Shown in pieces: positions 19,006 through 27,934 of a stretch of DNA of 64,000 nucleotides. The DNA lies in the NCBI RefSeq assembly GCF_030211955.1, contig NZ_JASODI010000001.1:1-64000 (forward strand), read 5' to 3'. The notes beneath the pieces were generated by a model. That model was not told the origin of the DNA. It did no database searches and was given only the letters and a program-made list of their open reading frames with translations. A program made the translations under genes and the position numbers. The stretch's first letter is position 1. Every line of letters starts with the position of its first letter. The stretch is from Corynebacterium frankenforstense. Lineage in GTDB: Bacteria > Actinomycetota > Actinomycetes > Mycobacteriales > Mycobacteriaceae.

Positions 19006-20648
19006 CAGTCGGCCACCAGGGGCTCGAGGGTGAACTCGGGGTGCTCGCGCTCGATGAAGGCGAGCTTCCACTTGTCGCCGAACAGGGCGATCAGCTCGCC
19101 GTCGGTGCGGGTGAAGCACTCCACGCCGCGCTGGCGGTTGAGCCCCTCGACGCTCTCGGCGTCGGTGCGGCGGGCCACCGAGTAGGGGATCGGGTCGGTG
19201 ACCGTCTCGACGTTGTACTCGTTCTCCATGCGCGCCTGCATGACCTCGAACTGCATCGGGCCGACCGCGGCCATGACCGGGGCGGCCTCGCCGCGGGCGT
19301 CGTTGCGCAGGATCTGGACCACGCCCTCGGCGTCGAGCTGCTCGAGCGCCTTGCGGAACTGCTTGTACTTGCCCAGCGACTTCGCGCGCAGGGTGCGGAA
19401 GTGCTCCGGGGCGAACTGCGGCATCGGCGGGTACTGCACGGCACGGCCGGCGTAGATCGTGTCGCCCGGGGCGAGCGCGCCGGCGTTGACCAGGCCGACG
19501 ATGTCGCCCGGGTAGGCCGTCTCGACGGTCTCGCGGGTGCGCCCGAAGACGGTCAGCGCGTACTTGGTGGAGAAGGAGCGGCCCGACTGGGCGTGGGTGA
19601 CCTGCATGCCGCGGTCGAACTCGCCGGAGACGACGCGCATGAAGGCCAGGGTGTCGCGGTGGCGGCGGTCCATGCCCGCCTGCACCTTGAAGACCACGCC
19701 GGAGAACTCGTCGTCGACCTCGCGCTCGGCGTCCATCGCGCTGGTGGCCGCCTCGACGGCCGCCGGGTCCGACTCGCGGGCCGAGGGGGCCGGGGCCCGG
19801 GCGCACAGCGTGTCCAGGATCTGGTGGACGCCGAAGTTGAGCATCGCCGAGGCGAAGATGAGCGGGGAGGTCTCGCAGGCCTCGAAGAGGTCCTGGTCGT
19901 GCACGGCGCCGTCGGCGGCGAGCAGCTCGGCCTCCTCGACCGCGCGCTCCCAGGCGCCGTCCTCGCGCTCGAGGGCGGCGTCGGGGGAGTAGTGCTCCTC
20001 GGGGCTGATGTGGGCGCCGCCGGCGGTGCGCAGGAAGCGGACGTACTCGTCGACCTCGCCGTCGGAGCTGACCCGGGCCAGGCCGCGGAAGTCGCCGGCC
20101 TCGCCGACCGGCCAGTACAGCGGGGTGGGCTGCAGGCCGATCTCGGTGACGATCTCGTCGACGAGCTCGAGCGGCTCGCGGCCCGGGCGGTCCCACTTGT
20201 TGATCACGGTGACGATCGGCAGGCCGCGCGCCTTGCACACGCGGAACAGCTGCAGGGTCTGCGGCTCGAGGCCCTTGGCGGCGTCGATGAGCATCACCGC
20301 GGCGTCGACGGCCATGAGCACGCGGTAGGTGTCCTCGGAGAAGTCCGCGTGGCCGGGGGTGTCCACGAGGTTGATCACGTAAGGGTCCTCGGCGGCGGCC
20401 GCGTCGCCCTCCGGGGCGTACTCGAACTGCAGGGCCGAGGAGGCGATCGAGATGCCGCGGTCCTTCTCCATGTCCATCCAGTCGGAGACGGTGGACTTGC
20501 GGCCGGCCTTGCCGTGGACGGCGCCCGCCTCGGCGATCATGTGCGCGTGCAGGGCCAGCGCCTCCGTCAGCGTGGACTTACCCGCGTCCGGGTGGGCGAT
20601 CACGGCGAAGGTGCGGCGGCGGCTGGCTTGCGCGGCGGTGTCGGTCAT
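19005..20648 (-). CDS. prfC: Peptide chain release factor 3
   Basis: A 547-residue translational GTPase that recycles release factors 1 and 2 from the ribosome. G1 is AHPDAGKST, the switch I region contains DRGISI, G3 is DTPGHADFSEDTYR and G4 is NKWDR, all typical of RF3 rather than EF-G. Length is normal for RF3. TAGGCT (20662-20657) lies 8 nt before ATG 20648, so the transcript is probably leaderless. The 128-residue gene at 18619 follows with overlap. Confidence 0.93.
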   Translation of the reverse strand: MTDTAAQASRRRTFAVIAHPDAGKSTLTEALALHAHMIAEAGAVHGKAGRKSTVSDWMDMEKDRGISIASSALQFEYAPEGDAAAAEDPYVINLVDTPGHADFSEDTYRVLMAVDAAVMLIDAAKGLEPQTLQLFRVCKARGLPIVTVINKWDRPGREPLELVDEIVTEIGLQPTPLYWPVGEAGDFRGLARVSSDGEVDEYVRFLRTAGGAHISPEEHYSPDAALEREDGAWERAVEEAELLAADGAVHDQDLFEACETSPLIFASAMLNFGVHQILDTLCARAPAPSARESDPAAVEAATSAMDAEREVDDEFSGVVFKVQAGMDRRHRDTLAFMRVVSGEFDRGMQVTHAQSGRSFSTKYALTVFGRTRETVETAYPGDIVGLVNAGALAPGDTIYAGRAVQYPPMPQFAPEHFRTLRAKSLGKYKQFRKALEQLDAEGVVQILRNDARGEAAPVMAAVGPMQFEVMQARMENEYNVETVTDPIPYSVARRTDAESVEGLNRQRGVECFTRTDGELIALFGDKWKLAFIEREHPEFTLEPLVAD

Positions 20649-20654
20649 GGGGAT

Positions 20655-21260
20655 CTAGCCTAGTCGCCGGTGGATCCGGTTCTGCGCGGCGGTGAGCCCC
20701 TCGGAGACGATGAGCTCCACGGCGCGCGCGGCGAGGGCGACTCCGGCACCCAGGTCGGCCGACGCGGCGTCGTCAATCGGGGCGAGCACCCAGTCCGGCA
20801 CGGACATGCCCTGCGGAGGGCGACCCACGCCCACGCGCACGCGCAGGTAGTCGCGGGTGTCCAGGTGCCCGGTCAGGGATTTGAGCCCCCGGTGGCCGTT
20901 CTCGGAGCCGCCGGCGCGCACGCGCACCACGCCCGGGGCGAGGTCGAGCTCGTCGTGGACGACGATGACCCGCTCGGCCGGCACGCCCAGGCGGCGGGCC
21001 AGGGGAGCGACGGCCTCGCCGGAGAGGTTCATGTAGGTGCGCGGGCGCAGGGTCACCACCGTCGCACCGGCGGCCTCGGAGAGGTCGGTGTCCGCGAGCT
21101 CGTCGAGGACCATGTGCCCGGCGTTGTGGCGGGTGGCCTCGTACTGCGCGCCGGGGTTGCCCAGGCCGACGACGAGCCAGTCGGCGCGCTCCGGGGCGGC
21201 CGGCTGCGGGGCGGGCTTGGCGGGACGGAGGCGGGCGAGGAGATTCTGCAGGACGTTCAC
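20655..21260 (-). CDS. pth: Peptidyl-tRNA hydrolase (first of two)
   Basis: A 201-residue Pth enzyme that cleaves peptidyl-tRNA released by stalled ribosomes. VVGLGNPGAQYEATRHNAGHMV holds the catalytic His; TYMNLSGEAV, VHDELDL and GSENGHRGLKSL are also canonical. GTG 21260 (MNVLQNLLARL) was chosen as the first plausible start, leaving a short N-terminal extension of about 25 residues. A second Pth gene is at 27935. Nucleotides 20766-20777 contain an exact minus-strand ATTGACGACGCC reading Ile-Asp-Asp-Ala, with a rare ATT codon. Confidence 0.9.
   Translation of the reverse strand: MNVLQNLLARLRPAKPAPQPAAPERADWLVVGLGNPGAQYEATRHNAGHMVLDELADTDLSEAAGATVVTLRPRTYMNLSGEAVAPLARRLGVPAERVIVVHDELDLAPGVVRVRAGGSENGHRGLKSLTGHLDTRDYLRVRVGVGRPPQGMSVPDWVLAPIDDAASADLGAGVALAARAVELIVSEGLTAAQNRIHRRLG
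20766..20777 (-). repeat. Dispersed 12-bp word ATTGACGACGCC (coding, reads IDDA)
   Basis: Exact copy on the minus strand near the 3' end of the peptidyl-tRNA hydrolase gene. Confidence 0.8.
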
Positions 21261-21291
21261 GGTAGAGCATCGTTTCACATATGCTGGGGGC

Positions 21292-22341
21292 ATGAGCATC
21301 CTCTCCCAGCTGGCCGTCCCCGTCATCGCCGCGCCCATGGCCGGCGGGCCCTCGATCCCGCGCCTGGTCGAGGCCGTGGCGCGGGCCGGTGGCCTGGGCT
21401 TTCTCGCCGGAGGCACGCTGCCTGCGGAGAAGTTCGTCCCCCAGCTCGGGGAGGTGGACCCGGCCGCGGGTGCGTGGGGCGTGAACCTCTTCGCCCGCCA
21501 GAACCCGTACCACTCGCTGGGCCAGGTCCGCGAGGTCGCCCGCCTGCTCGAGCCGTACTTCGCCGAGCGCGGCCTGGAACGGCCCCGGGTGCCCGAGGTC
21601 GACTACGACTACGGCTGGGACGGCAAGTTCGCCGCCGTGCTCGATTCCGCGCGCGCCGGGCGCGGGCCCGCGGTGGTCAGCTGCACCTTCGGACGCTTCA
21701 CCCTCGAGGAGACCGCGGCGCTGCGCGAGGTCGGGGTCGAGGCCTGGGTGACCGTCACCCACGAGCGCGATGCGGTGGCCGCCGCGCGTGCCGGGGCGGA
21801 CGCGCTGGTGGTCCAGGGCCCCGAGGCCGGCGGGCACCGCGCCACCTGGACGGTGGAGACGCTGCCGGACCTGCGGCCGCTGTCGGCGCTGGTCGCCGCC
21901 GTCGCCGAGGTCACCGACCTGCCGTTGGTCGCCGCCGGCGGATTGACGACGCCGCGCCGCGTCGCCCGTGCGCTGACCTGGCCCGGCGTCGCCGCCGTGG
22001 CCTGCGGCTCGGCCTTCCTGCTGTCCGAGGAGGCCGGCACCTCGGCGGCGAACCGTCAGCTGCTCGCCGCCGGTGAGGCCGACACGGAGACGACGCGGGC
22101 CTTCTCGGGGCGGCACGCGCGCGGACTGGAGACGGCGTTCACGCGTGCCCACCGCGAGCTGCCGCCGAGCTACCCGCAGCTGAACATGATGCTCAAGCCG
22201 CTGCGCGGCGAGCCGGAGTTCGCCTACTGCCTGGCCGGCGAGAACTACCGGGACGCGAAGTCCGCCCCGGCCGGCGAGGTCGTGGCGTATCTCTCGGGTG
22301 CCGACGGGGCGGACCGTGGGGCGGTCGACGATGGGGCGTAG
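21292..22341 (+). CDS. Nitronate monooxygenase-like FMN-dependent oxidoreductase
   Basis: A 349-residue TIM-barrel flavoprotein of the 2-nitropropane dioxygenase family. It starts VPVIAAPMAGGPS and GGLGFLAGG, then QGPEAGGHRATW, whose His is usually catalytic, and VAAGGLTTPRRVARAL and ACGSAFL for FMN phosphate binding. The family oxidises alkyl nitronates. -10 box TATGCT (21280-21285) lies 6 nt before ATG 21292, so it is probably leaderless. It is divergent from pth. An exact ATTGACGACGCC at 21942-21953 is read here as Leu-Thr-Thr-Pro, another frame than in the other genes. Confidence 0.85.
   Translation: MSILSQLAVPVIAAPMAGGPSIPRLVEAVARAGGLGFLAGGTLPAEKFVPQLGEVDPAAGAWGVNLFARQNPYHSLGQVREVARLLEPYFAERGLERPRVPEVDYDYGWDGKFAAVLDSARAGRGPAVVSCTFGRFTLEETAALREVGVEAWVTVTHERDAVAAARAGADALVVQGPEAGGHRATWTVETLPDLRPLSALVAAVAEVTDLPLVAAGGLTTPRRVARALTWPGVAAVACGSAFLLSEEAGTSAANRQLLAAGEADTETTRAFSGRHARGLETAFTRAHRELPPSYPQLNMMLKPLRGEPEFAYCLAGENYRDAKSAPAGEVVAYLSGADGADRGAVDDGA
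21942..21953 (+). repeat. Dispersed 12-bp word ATTGACGACGCC (coding, reads LTTP)
   Basis: Exact copy read in a shifted frame as TTG ACG ACG CC, followed by GCGCCGCGTC. The word is the same as elsewhere but the amino acids differ, so the DNA rather than the protein is shared. Confidence 0.85.
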
Positions 22342-22597
22342 GGAGCGCGTCGGCCTGCGGGCGCTCTACCGCCGCGGGCTGTCGGTGACGGACCTGGCCG
22401 CAGCCGCTCCCGAAGACTGGCACCAGGCGCGCAACCCGTTCGCGCCGCCGAGCCCGGACAACCCGCTGGGGGTCCACGTGAAGTCGAAGTGCTGCCGCTC
22501 GCACCCGCGGTGCATCGCGTGCCCGGTGGTGCACCGCCGCCTGCGCGCCGAGGGGGACTACTCGGCGGCGGCGGTGCAGCGCGCCCGGCGCTGGTAG
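22331..22597 (+). CDS. Small cysteine-cluster protein, function unknown
   Basis: An 88-residue basic protein starting at ATG 22331, overlapping the preceding gene by 11 nt. The C-terminal half carries KCCRSHPRCIACP, a cluster of four Cys (C-C-x5-C-x2-C) that could bind zinc or an Fe-S group. The N-terminal half is an Arg-rich helix. I do not recognise a named family. Coupling to the flavoprotein gene suggests joint expression, though a functional link is unproven. Confidence 0.6.
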   Translation: MGRRERVGLRALYRRGLSVTDLAAAAPEDWHQARNPFAPPSPDNPLGVHVKSKCCRSHPRCIACPVVHRRLRAEGDYSAAAVQRARRW

Positions 22598-22622
22598 GCG
22601 CGGCCTGGAGTCGGCGCGGGGC

Positions 22623-23453
22623 TCAGCGCTCGAAGACGGTCCGGTTCTCGATGCGGCCGAGCCCGGCGATCTCCACGGCCACGACGTCGCCGTCGGTGAG
22701 GTAACGGCGCGGGTCGCGGGCGTGGCCCACCCCGCCCGGGGTGCCGGTCACGATGACGTCGCCCGGGTCCAGCGGGTAGAGGTGCGTGATGTAGGCGATC
22801 AGGTCCTCCGGGGTGAAGACGAGGTCGTCGGTGGGGGTGGACTGGACCTTTTCACCGTTGAGCCAGGTCGCCAGCTCCCCGCCGCGCTGCCAGGAGTCGG
22901 CCGTGGTCAGCCAGGGACCGAAGCCGGCTGAACCCTCGAGGGACTTGCCCTGGTGCCACTGCAGCGTGCGGTTCTGGAAGTCGCGCAGCGAGTAGTCGTT
23001 CATCACCGCGTAGCCGGCGATGTGCGCGCCGGCCTCGGCCGCGGTGACGCGGCGGGTGCGTTTGCCGATGACGACGGCCAGCTCGCCCTCCCAGTCCAGC
23101 GCCTTGTTGGCCCACTCGGGCACGACGACGTCGTCGGCCGGGCCGGTCAGCGCGTCGGCGAACTTGATGAAGAGCGTGGGGTACTCGGCGGGCGTGCGCC
23201 CCATCTCCCTGATGTGGTTGGCGTAGTTCAGCCCGACGCAGATGATCTTCCGCGGCGCGGGGACCACCGGAGCCAGGTCCTTCGGCTCGAACTCGACCGG
23301 GGCGCCCGGGGCGTCCGCGGCGATCTGAGCCCAGTCCTCCTCCCGCAGCAGGGAGCCGACGTCCGCGTGGCCGGGGACCGGCACCGCGGTGGTGTCGGAC
23401 TCGACGCGCACGGCGCGGGTGCCGGTGGGGGTTCGGAGGGTGGCGAGACGCAT
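22623..23453 (-). CDS. Fumarylacetoacetate hydrolase family protein
   Basis: A 276-residue FAH-fold enzyme. [17 protein letters not shown] opens the catalytic domain. [12 protein letters not shown] supplies metal-binding acidic residues, and [20 protein letters not shown] and [11 protein letters not shown] are typical. Members hydrolyse or isomerise acylpyruvate-type compounds in aromatic degradation, and the exact substrate cannot be told. The ATG at 23453 has GAAAGGAAC nearby. It lies 36 nt downstream of the dihydroxyacetone kinase gene on the same strand. Confidence 0.85.
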   Translation of the reverse strand: MRLATLRTPTGTRAVRVESDTTAVPVPGHADVGSLLREEDWAQIAADAPGAPVEFEPKDLAPVVPAPRKIICVGLNYANHIREMGRTPAEYPTLFIKFADALTGPADDVVVPEWANKALDWEGELAVVIGKRTRRVTAAEAGAHIAGYAVMNDYSLRDFQNRTLQWHQGKSLEGSAGFGPWLTTADSWQRGGELATWLNGEKVQSTPTDDLVFTPEDLIAYITHLYPLDPGDVIVTGTPGGVGHARDPRRYLTDGDVVAVEIAGLGRIENRTVFER

Positions 23454-23489
23454 TGTCGTTCCTTTCGGGAGGGAGGGGGAGGGGCCTTG

Positions 23490-25199
23490 TCAGTCGGCGT
23501 CGAAGTCGCTGAGCTGTCCGGTGCCGCCGAACAGCCAGGCCACGACGACGGCTCCGGGGTCGAGCACGCCGTCGGTGCCCGTGCCGATGTAGCTGGCGCG
23601 TCCCTTGCGCGCGGCCAGGCCCGCGGTGCCGGTGGCCCCGTCGCGGGCGGCCGCGAAGATCTCCGGCAACGCCTCCGCGGTCTCCGCAGTCTCAGCGGTC
23701 TCAGCGGCGTCGGCTGCGGGGGCGAGGGCGTCGACGAGGGTGCGGTCGCCGACCCGGGCGCCGCCCAGGGCCTGGACCTCGGTCAGGCCGCGGCGCAGGC
23801 CCTCGGCGAGTCCGTCGGCGCCGGCGAGCTGGCTAAACAGCGTGCCGAGCACGGCGCCGGAGGTGCCGCCGGCGCGCACGAACATCCGCCGGGAGAGGTT
23901 CTCGAGCACGGTGGCGTCGTCGCCGCGCAGGGGCAGCTCGAGATCGCCGAAGGCGGCCGACATGTTGGCGCCGAAGTCGCCGTCGCCGGCTATCCGGTCG
24001 AGCTCGCCGAGCGGTTCGACCGCGCCCTGGACGCGCTCGATGAAGGCGCTCAGCCACTCGTTGGCCGGGGCGTCCCCGTCGCCGGGCTGTCCGATCCCCG
24101 AGTCGAGGCGGGCCGGGCGGTACTCCCCGGCGCCGCGGGCGGCGCCGGCGTCCGGGGCTCCGGCGATGCGGTGCGGCCAGGCGGGCGCGCCGGTGGGGGC
24201 GTCGAGCAGCTCGGTGAACTCGGCGGAGGCCTTCATGAGCGTCACCGAGACCCCGGCCATCGACACCGAGGTCACCAGGGAGCCGACGATGCCGCGGGAG
24301 ACGGTGACGCCGTGGTCGTCGAGCCAGGAGACGGCCTGGCCGTACATCAGGTCCAGCTCGAGGCGCGAGGTGCCGCCCAGGCCGTTGACCAGCAGGTAGA
24401 CCTCGTCCCCGGAGTCGAGGGAGAGGGCCTTCGCCACCGGGGAGAGCAGCCTGGCCGTGATGCTCGAGGCGTCCTCCGCGCGTTCACGCGACCTGCCGGG
24501 CTCGCCGTGGATGCCGACGCCGAGCTCCATCTCGCCGGGGCCCAGGTCGAAGGTCGCCCGGCCCGTGGTGGGCAGATGGCCCGGGGCCAGGGCGGCGGCC
24601 ATGGAGCGGGAGGAGTCGGCGGCGCGCTGGGCGAGCTCGGCGACGGTGTCGAGGTCGTCGCCGCGGGCGGCGGCCGCCCCGGCGATCTTCTCGACGAGCA
24701 CCGTGGCGCCCGTGCCGCGCCGCCCGGGCCCGTCGTTCTGCTCGGGGGTGGCGTCGGAGTCGGGGGAGTCGGTGGCCACGTCGTCGGCGACGACGACCTC
24801 CCGGGTCGCGGTGTCGGCGCAGGCGCGGCGGGCGGCGGCGAAGTTCATGATGTCGCCGGTGTAGTTCTTGACCACGTGCAGCACCCCGGCGCCGCGGTCG
24901 GCCCAGCGGGTCGCCGCCGCGATCTGCACCGCGTTCGGGGAGGTGAACAGGCGCCCGGGCACGGCGGCGTCGAGCATGCCCGCCCCGACGAAGCCGGCGT
25001 GCAGCGGCTCGTGGCCGGAGCCGCCGCCGGAGAGCACCGCGACGCGGTTGGCGTCGCGCCCGGTGGCGTGGGCGATGAACCCCTCCTCGTGCCACTCGGC
25101 GTCGGGGTGGGCGGCGACGAGCCCGCCGAGCGCCTCGGCGAGGTGGTCGTCCGCGTTGTTTCGGAAGGACCGGTGGAACTCGGTGGCGGAGTCGCTCAT
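23490..25199 (-). CDS. ATP-dependent dihydroxyacetone kinase, DhaK-DhaL fusion
   Basis: A 569-residue kinase joining a DhaK substrate domain (about residues 1-330) to a DhaL ATP domain (about 370-569). GGGSGHEPLHAGF, KNYTGDIMNF and GVGIHGEPG (whose His binds dihydroxyacetone covalently in DhaK) are present. In the DhaL part the metal motif reads GDGDFGANM, where GDGDHG is usual. A short repeat of AET units (near residues 498-508) sits in an otherwise variable loop. The fused form uses ATP rather than a phosphotransferase system. Its product dihydroxyacetone phosphate feeds glycolysis. Confidence 0.88.
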   Translation of the reverse strand: MSDSATEFHRSFRNNADDHLAEALGGLVAAHPDAEWHEEGFIAHATGRDANRVAVLSGGGSGHEPLHAGFVGAGMLDAAVPGRLFTSPNAVQIAAATRWADRGAGVLHVVKNYTGDIMNFAAARRACADTATREVVVADDVATDSPDSDATPEQNDGPGRRGTGATVLVEKIAGAAAARGDDLDTVAELAQRAADSSRSMAAALAPGHLPTTGRATFDLGPGEMELGVGIHGEPGRSRERAEDASSITARLLSPVAKALSLDSGDEVYLLVNGLGGTSRLELDLMYGQAVSWLDDHGVTVSRGIVGSLVTSVSMAGVSVTLMKASAEFTELLDAPTGAPAWPHRIAGAPDAGAARGAGEYRPARLDSGIGQPGDGDAPANEWLSAFIERVQGAVEPLGELDRIAGDGDFGANMSAAFGDLELPLRGDDATVLENLSRRMFVRAGGTSGAVLGTLFSQLAGADGLAEGLRRGLTEVQALGGARVGDRTLVDALAPAADAAETAETAETAEALPEIFAAARDGATGTAGLAARKGRASYIGTGTDGVLDPGAVVVAWLFGGTGQLSDFDAD

Positions 25200-25235
25200 G
25201 TGGCCAGGGTAACTAAAACGGCCGGCGTGAGGTGC

Positions 25236-27875
25236 TCACAGCGCCCGCGCGAGCGGGTCGCGCTCCGGGGCGAGCGGCGCGACGCGGGCACGGGCCCCGG
25301 CGACCCAGTACCGCCGGGAGCCCGCGATGAGGGGCACCAGCTCCACGTCGACGAGCGCCGGGTGGTCGTCGCCCAGCCGGCTGACCGCGGCGATCGCCTC
25401 CGCGACCGGCTCCAGGGCGGCCGCCGGGGTTCCCGACCAGCCGCGCAGCAGGTCGGCCGCGGCCAGCTCCTCGAGCATGACCCGCGCATCGCTAGGCGAG
25501 ACGGGAGCCACGCGCCAGGAGACGTCGCCGGCCAGCTCCGCGGTAGGCCCCGAGACCGCCACCGAGACCATCGGCCCCAGCGCCGGATCCTCGATGCCGC
25601 GCACCCGCAGCGAGGTCCCGGGCCCGACCGTCGCCTGCACCGTCAGCCCGGCCGGCTCCGCCCCCGCGGCCTGCGCCAGGCGGGAGAGCGCCACCCACGC
25701 CGCGCGCATCTGCCCGACATCGCCGATGTTGCGGATCGCCGAACCCAGGTCCGCCCGCGAGCGCAGCGCCGGGTGCGTCGCCTTGAGCACCACGTCCCAG
25801 CCGAACTCCTCCGCCGCGGCGACGGCCTCGTCGAGGCTCGCGACGCGCCGGAAGTCGAGCACGTCCACACCGTAGGCGGCGAGCACCTCTCGGCACTCGT
25901 CGTCGGTGAGCTCACGGCCGGCGGGCGCGTCCACGAGCACGGAATTGACGACGCCGCGCGCGACGTCCACGTCCGCCTCCCCGGCGGCGTCCGCCGTCCC
26001 CGACGCCGGCGCGCTGCGGCGCAGCGCGATGTGGGCGAGCGCCTCGAGCGCCCCGGCGTAGGTGGGCGTCACCGGCAGCTCGCCGCGGGCCTCCGGACCG
26101 GCGTCCCCGGTCACGGCGCCGGGCAGCTCGCCGAAGCCGGTGTAGGCGGCCACCAGTGGCACCCGCGCGTCCGCCGCGAGCCGCGTGAGCCCCTTGTGGG
26201 CGCTTTGCAGCACGGGCTCGCCGAGCTCGACGACGGCGACCACCACGGCGTCGGCACCCGAGTCCAGCGCATCGCGGGTGGCAGAAAGGAGGGCGGGCAC
26301 CGGGTCGCCCTCGGCGGTGTGCGCGGTGGGGACGAGCCCGTAGCGGCGCGCGGCCTGGGCCATCTGCCCGGTCAGCCCGGCGGAGTTGGCGATCACGGCC
26401 ACGTTCGGCCCCGCCGGGGCGGGCTGGCGGGCGAGGATCTGGGCGATGTCCACCAGCGTCTCGCGGTGGGGGACCACCATGGCCCCGGTGTGCCGGATGA
26501 CCGCGTCGACGGCCGCCGGCGGGGCGGCGGGCAGCCCGTCGACCTCGTGGTGGCGCGCCGAGGACAGCGCCCGGGAGGGCAGGAAGACCGCGGTGGGCTT
26601 GGCGGCGGCCAGGCGGCGCAGCACCCGGAAGAAGGTGCGCGGGTTGCCGGCGGTGTCCAGGGAGAGCAGGCAGACCTCGGTGGCCGGGTCGTCGAGCCAG
26701 TACTGCATGACGTCGTTGGCGGTGACGTCGGCGAAGGCGCCGGTGGCCATCGCGCTGGCCAGGCCCACGCCGCGCTCGAGCACCCGGGAGAGCACGAGCG
26801 CGGCCACCCCGGCCGACTGCGCGAAGAGGCCGACGTGCCCGGCCCGCGGCGTCGGCGCCGGCGAGGCGTTGAGCCGGACGTGCTCGTCGGCGGCGATCAG
26901 CCCCAGGGAGGCCGGCCCCAGCGCGCGCAGGCCGCGGCGCCGGGCGGCGGCCACGAAGCGCTGCGCCTCGTCGCCGGCCAGGCGCGGGCTGCGGCCGCGG
27001 GCGAGCATGAGCACCCCGGTCGCACCCAGCTCGGCGGCCGCGTCGAAGACCGCCTCGAGCTCATCGGGCAGGAACTCGGCGACCACCAGATCCACCGGTG
27101 AGTCCAACCCGCGCACCGCGTGCGCGGTGCGCCCGGCGGCGGGCACCGGGGCGTCGTCAATCGTCTCTGGGCTGGTCAGTGCGCACTGCAGGGAACCGGC
27201 GAAGCCGCCCTCGGCGATCGCGCGGGCGATGGGGCCGAGTGCGGCCTCGGTGCCGACGACGGCGATGGAGTCCGGGTGCAGCAGACGGCGCACGGCGGCG
27301 GCCTCGGCGCGGTGGGCGCGCCGGGCCATGACCTCGCGGGAGTCGCCGGTGGGGGTCAGCGGGAAGTCGACGACGACCTCGCCGGACTCGAGGCGCGGGT
27401 GGACGTCGTAGCCGGCGCGGACGAAGACCTGGATCATCGCGCGGTTCTCGGCGAGCATCTCGGCGAAGAAGCGGTCCACCCCGGCCTCGCGGCCGTGGTC
27501 GGCGAGGTGCTCGAGCAGGATCGCCGCCAGGCCGCGGCCCTGCTGGTCGTCGCGCACGAGGAAGGAGACGTCCGCCGTGCGCCCGGGAAGTGCGTCGACG
27601 ACGGCGTAGCCGGCCACGGCGACGACCGCGCCGCGCACCGTGGCCACCAGCGTGACCCGGTCCGCGGTCGCGGGTGCGGTCCAGGCGTCGAGGTCCGCCT
27701 CGGTCAGCTCGGGGTGCGAGGCGAAGAAGCGCAGGTAGCGGGAGCGCTCGGAGACCCCGGCGTAGAAGTCGACCAGGAGGGCGCGGTCGGCGGGGCGGGT
27801 GGTGCGCAGGGTGGCCAGGCGGCCGTCCGCGAGCAGGACGTCGGCGGTCCAGCCGTCGGGCGTCTCGCAGGTCAT
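25236..27875 (-). CDS. GNAT acetyltransferase fused to acyl-CoA synthetase (NDP-forming)-like domains, Pat type
   Basis: An 879-residue fusion. Residues about 1-180 form a GNAT domain with the acetyl-CoA motif RDDQQGRGLA. The rest is a CoA-binding domain, a succinyl-CoA-ligase-like domain and a C-terminal ATP-grasp domain. Where ADP-forming acyl-CoA synthetases carry the phosphohistidine motif SHTGA, the aligned segment here reads ARHHEVDGLP, so synthetase activity is doubtful. That fits protein lysine acetyltransferases of the Pat family, which silence acyl-CoA synthetases. Two exact 12-bp words lie inside: 25944-25955 (antisense) and 27150-27161 (sense). Confidence 0.8.
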   Translation of the reverse strand: MTCETPDGWTADVLLADGRLATLRTTRPADRALLVDFYAGVSERSRYLRFFASHPELTEADLDAWTAPATADRVTLVATVRGAVVAVAGYAVVDALPGRTADVSFLVRDDQQGRGLAAILLEHLADHGREAGVDRFFAEMLAENRAMIQVFVRAGYDVHPRLESGEVVVDFPLTPTGDSREVMARRAHRAEAAAVRRLLHPDSIAVVGTEAALGPIARAIAEGGFAGSLQCALTSPETIDDAPVPAAGRTAHAVRGLDSPVDLVVAEFLPDELEAVFDAAAELGATGVLMLARGRSPRLAGDEAQRFVAAARRRGLRALGPASLGLIAADEHVRLNASPAPTPRAGHVGLFAQSAGVAALVLSRVLERGVGLASAMATGAFADVTANDVMQYWLDDPATEVCLLSLDTAGNPRTFFRVLRRLAAAKPTAVFLPSRALSSARHHEVDGLPAAPPAAVDAVIRHTGAMVVPHRETLVDIAQILARQPAPAGPNVAVIANSAGLTGQMAQAARRYGLVPTAHTAEGDPVPALLSATRDALDSGADAVVVAVVELGEPVLQSAHKGLTRLAADARVPLVAAYTGFGELPGAVTGDAGPEARGELPVTPTYAGALEALAHIALRRSAPASGTADAAGEADVDVARGVVNSVLVDAPAGRELTDDECREVLAAYGVDVLDFRRVASLDEAVAAAEEFGWDVVLKATHPALRSRADLGSAIRNIGDVGQMRAAWVALSRLAQAAGAEPAGLTVQATVGPGTSLRVRGIEDPALGPMVSVAVSGPTAELAGDVSWRVAPVSPSDARVMLEELAAADLLRGWSGTPAAALEPVAEAIAAVSRLGDDHPALVDVELVPLIAGSRRYWVAGARARVAPLAPERDPLARAL
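25944..25955 (+). repeat. Dispersed 12-bp word ATTGACGACGCC (antisense in coding DNA)
   Basis: Exact copy on the plus strand, within the minus-strand Pat-type gene, where its complement reads Gly-Val-Val-Asn. It continues GCGCGCGAC. Confidence 0.85.
27150..27161 (-). repeat. Dispersed 12-bp word ATTGACGACGCC (coding, reads IDDA)
   Basis: Exact copy in the sense strand of the Pat-type gene, using the rare ATT codon for isoleucine. Confidence 0.8.
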
Positions 27876-27934
27876 CAGGGCTCCTCGGTCGGCGGCGGGG
27901 TGACGTGGGCCACGTTACCGCAGGGGAGGGTGCC

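Noticed and set aside
22953..27101. Long plus-strand open frame (about 1382 codons) opposite the FAH, DhaK and Pat-type genes
   Set aside because: It covers three well-supported genes on the other strand and its translation has no protein-like features.
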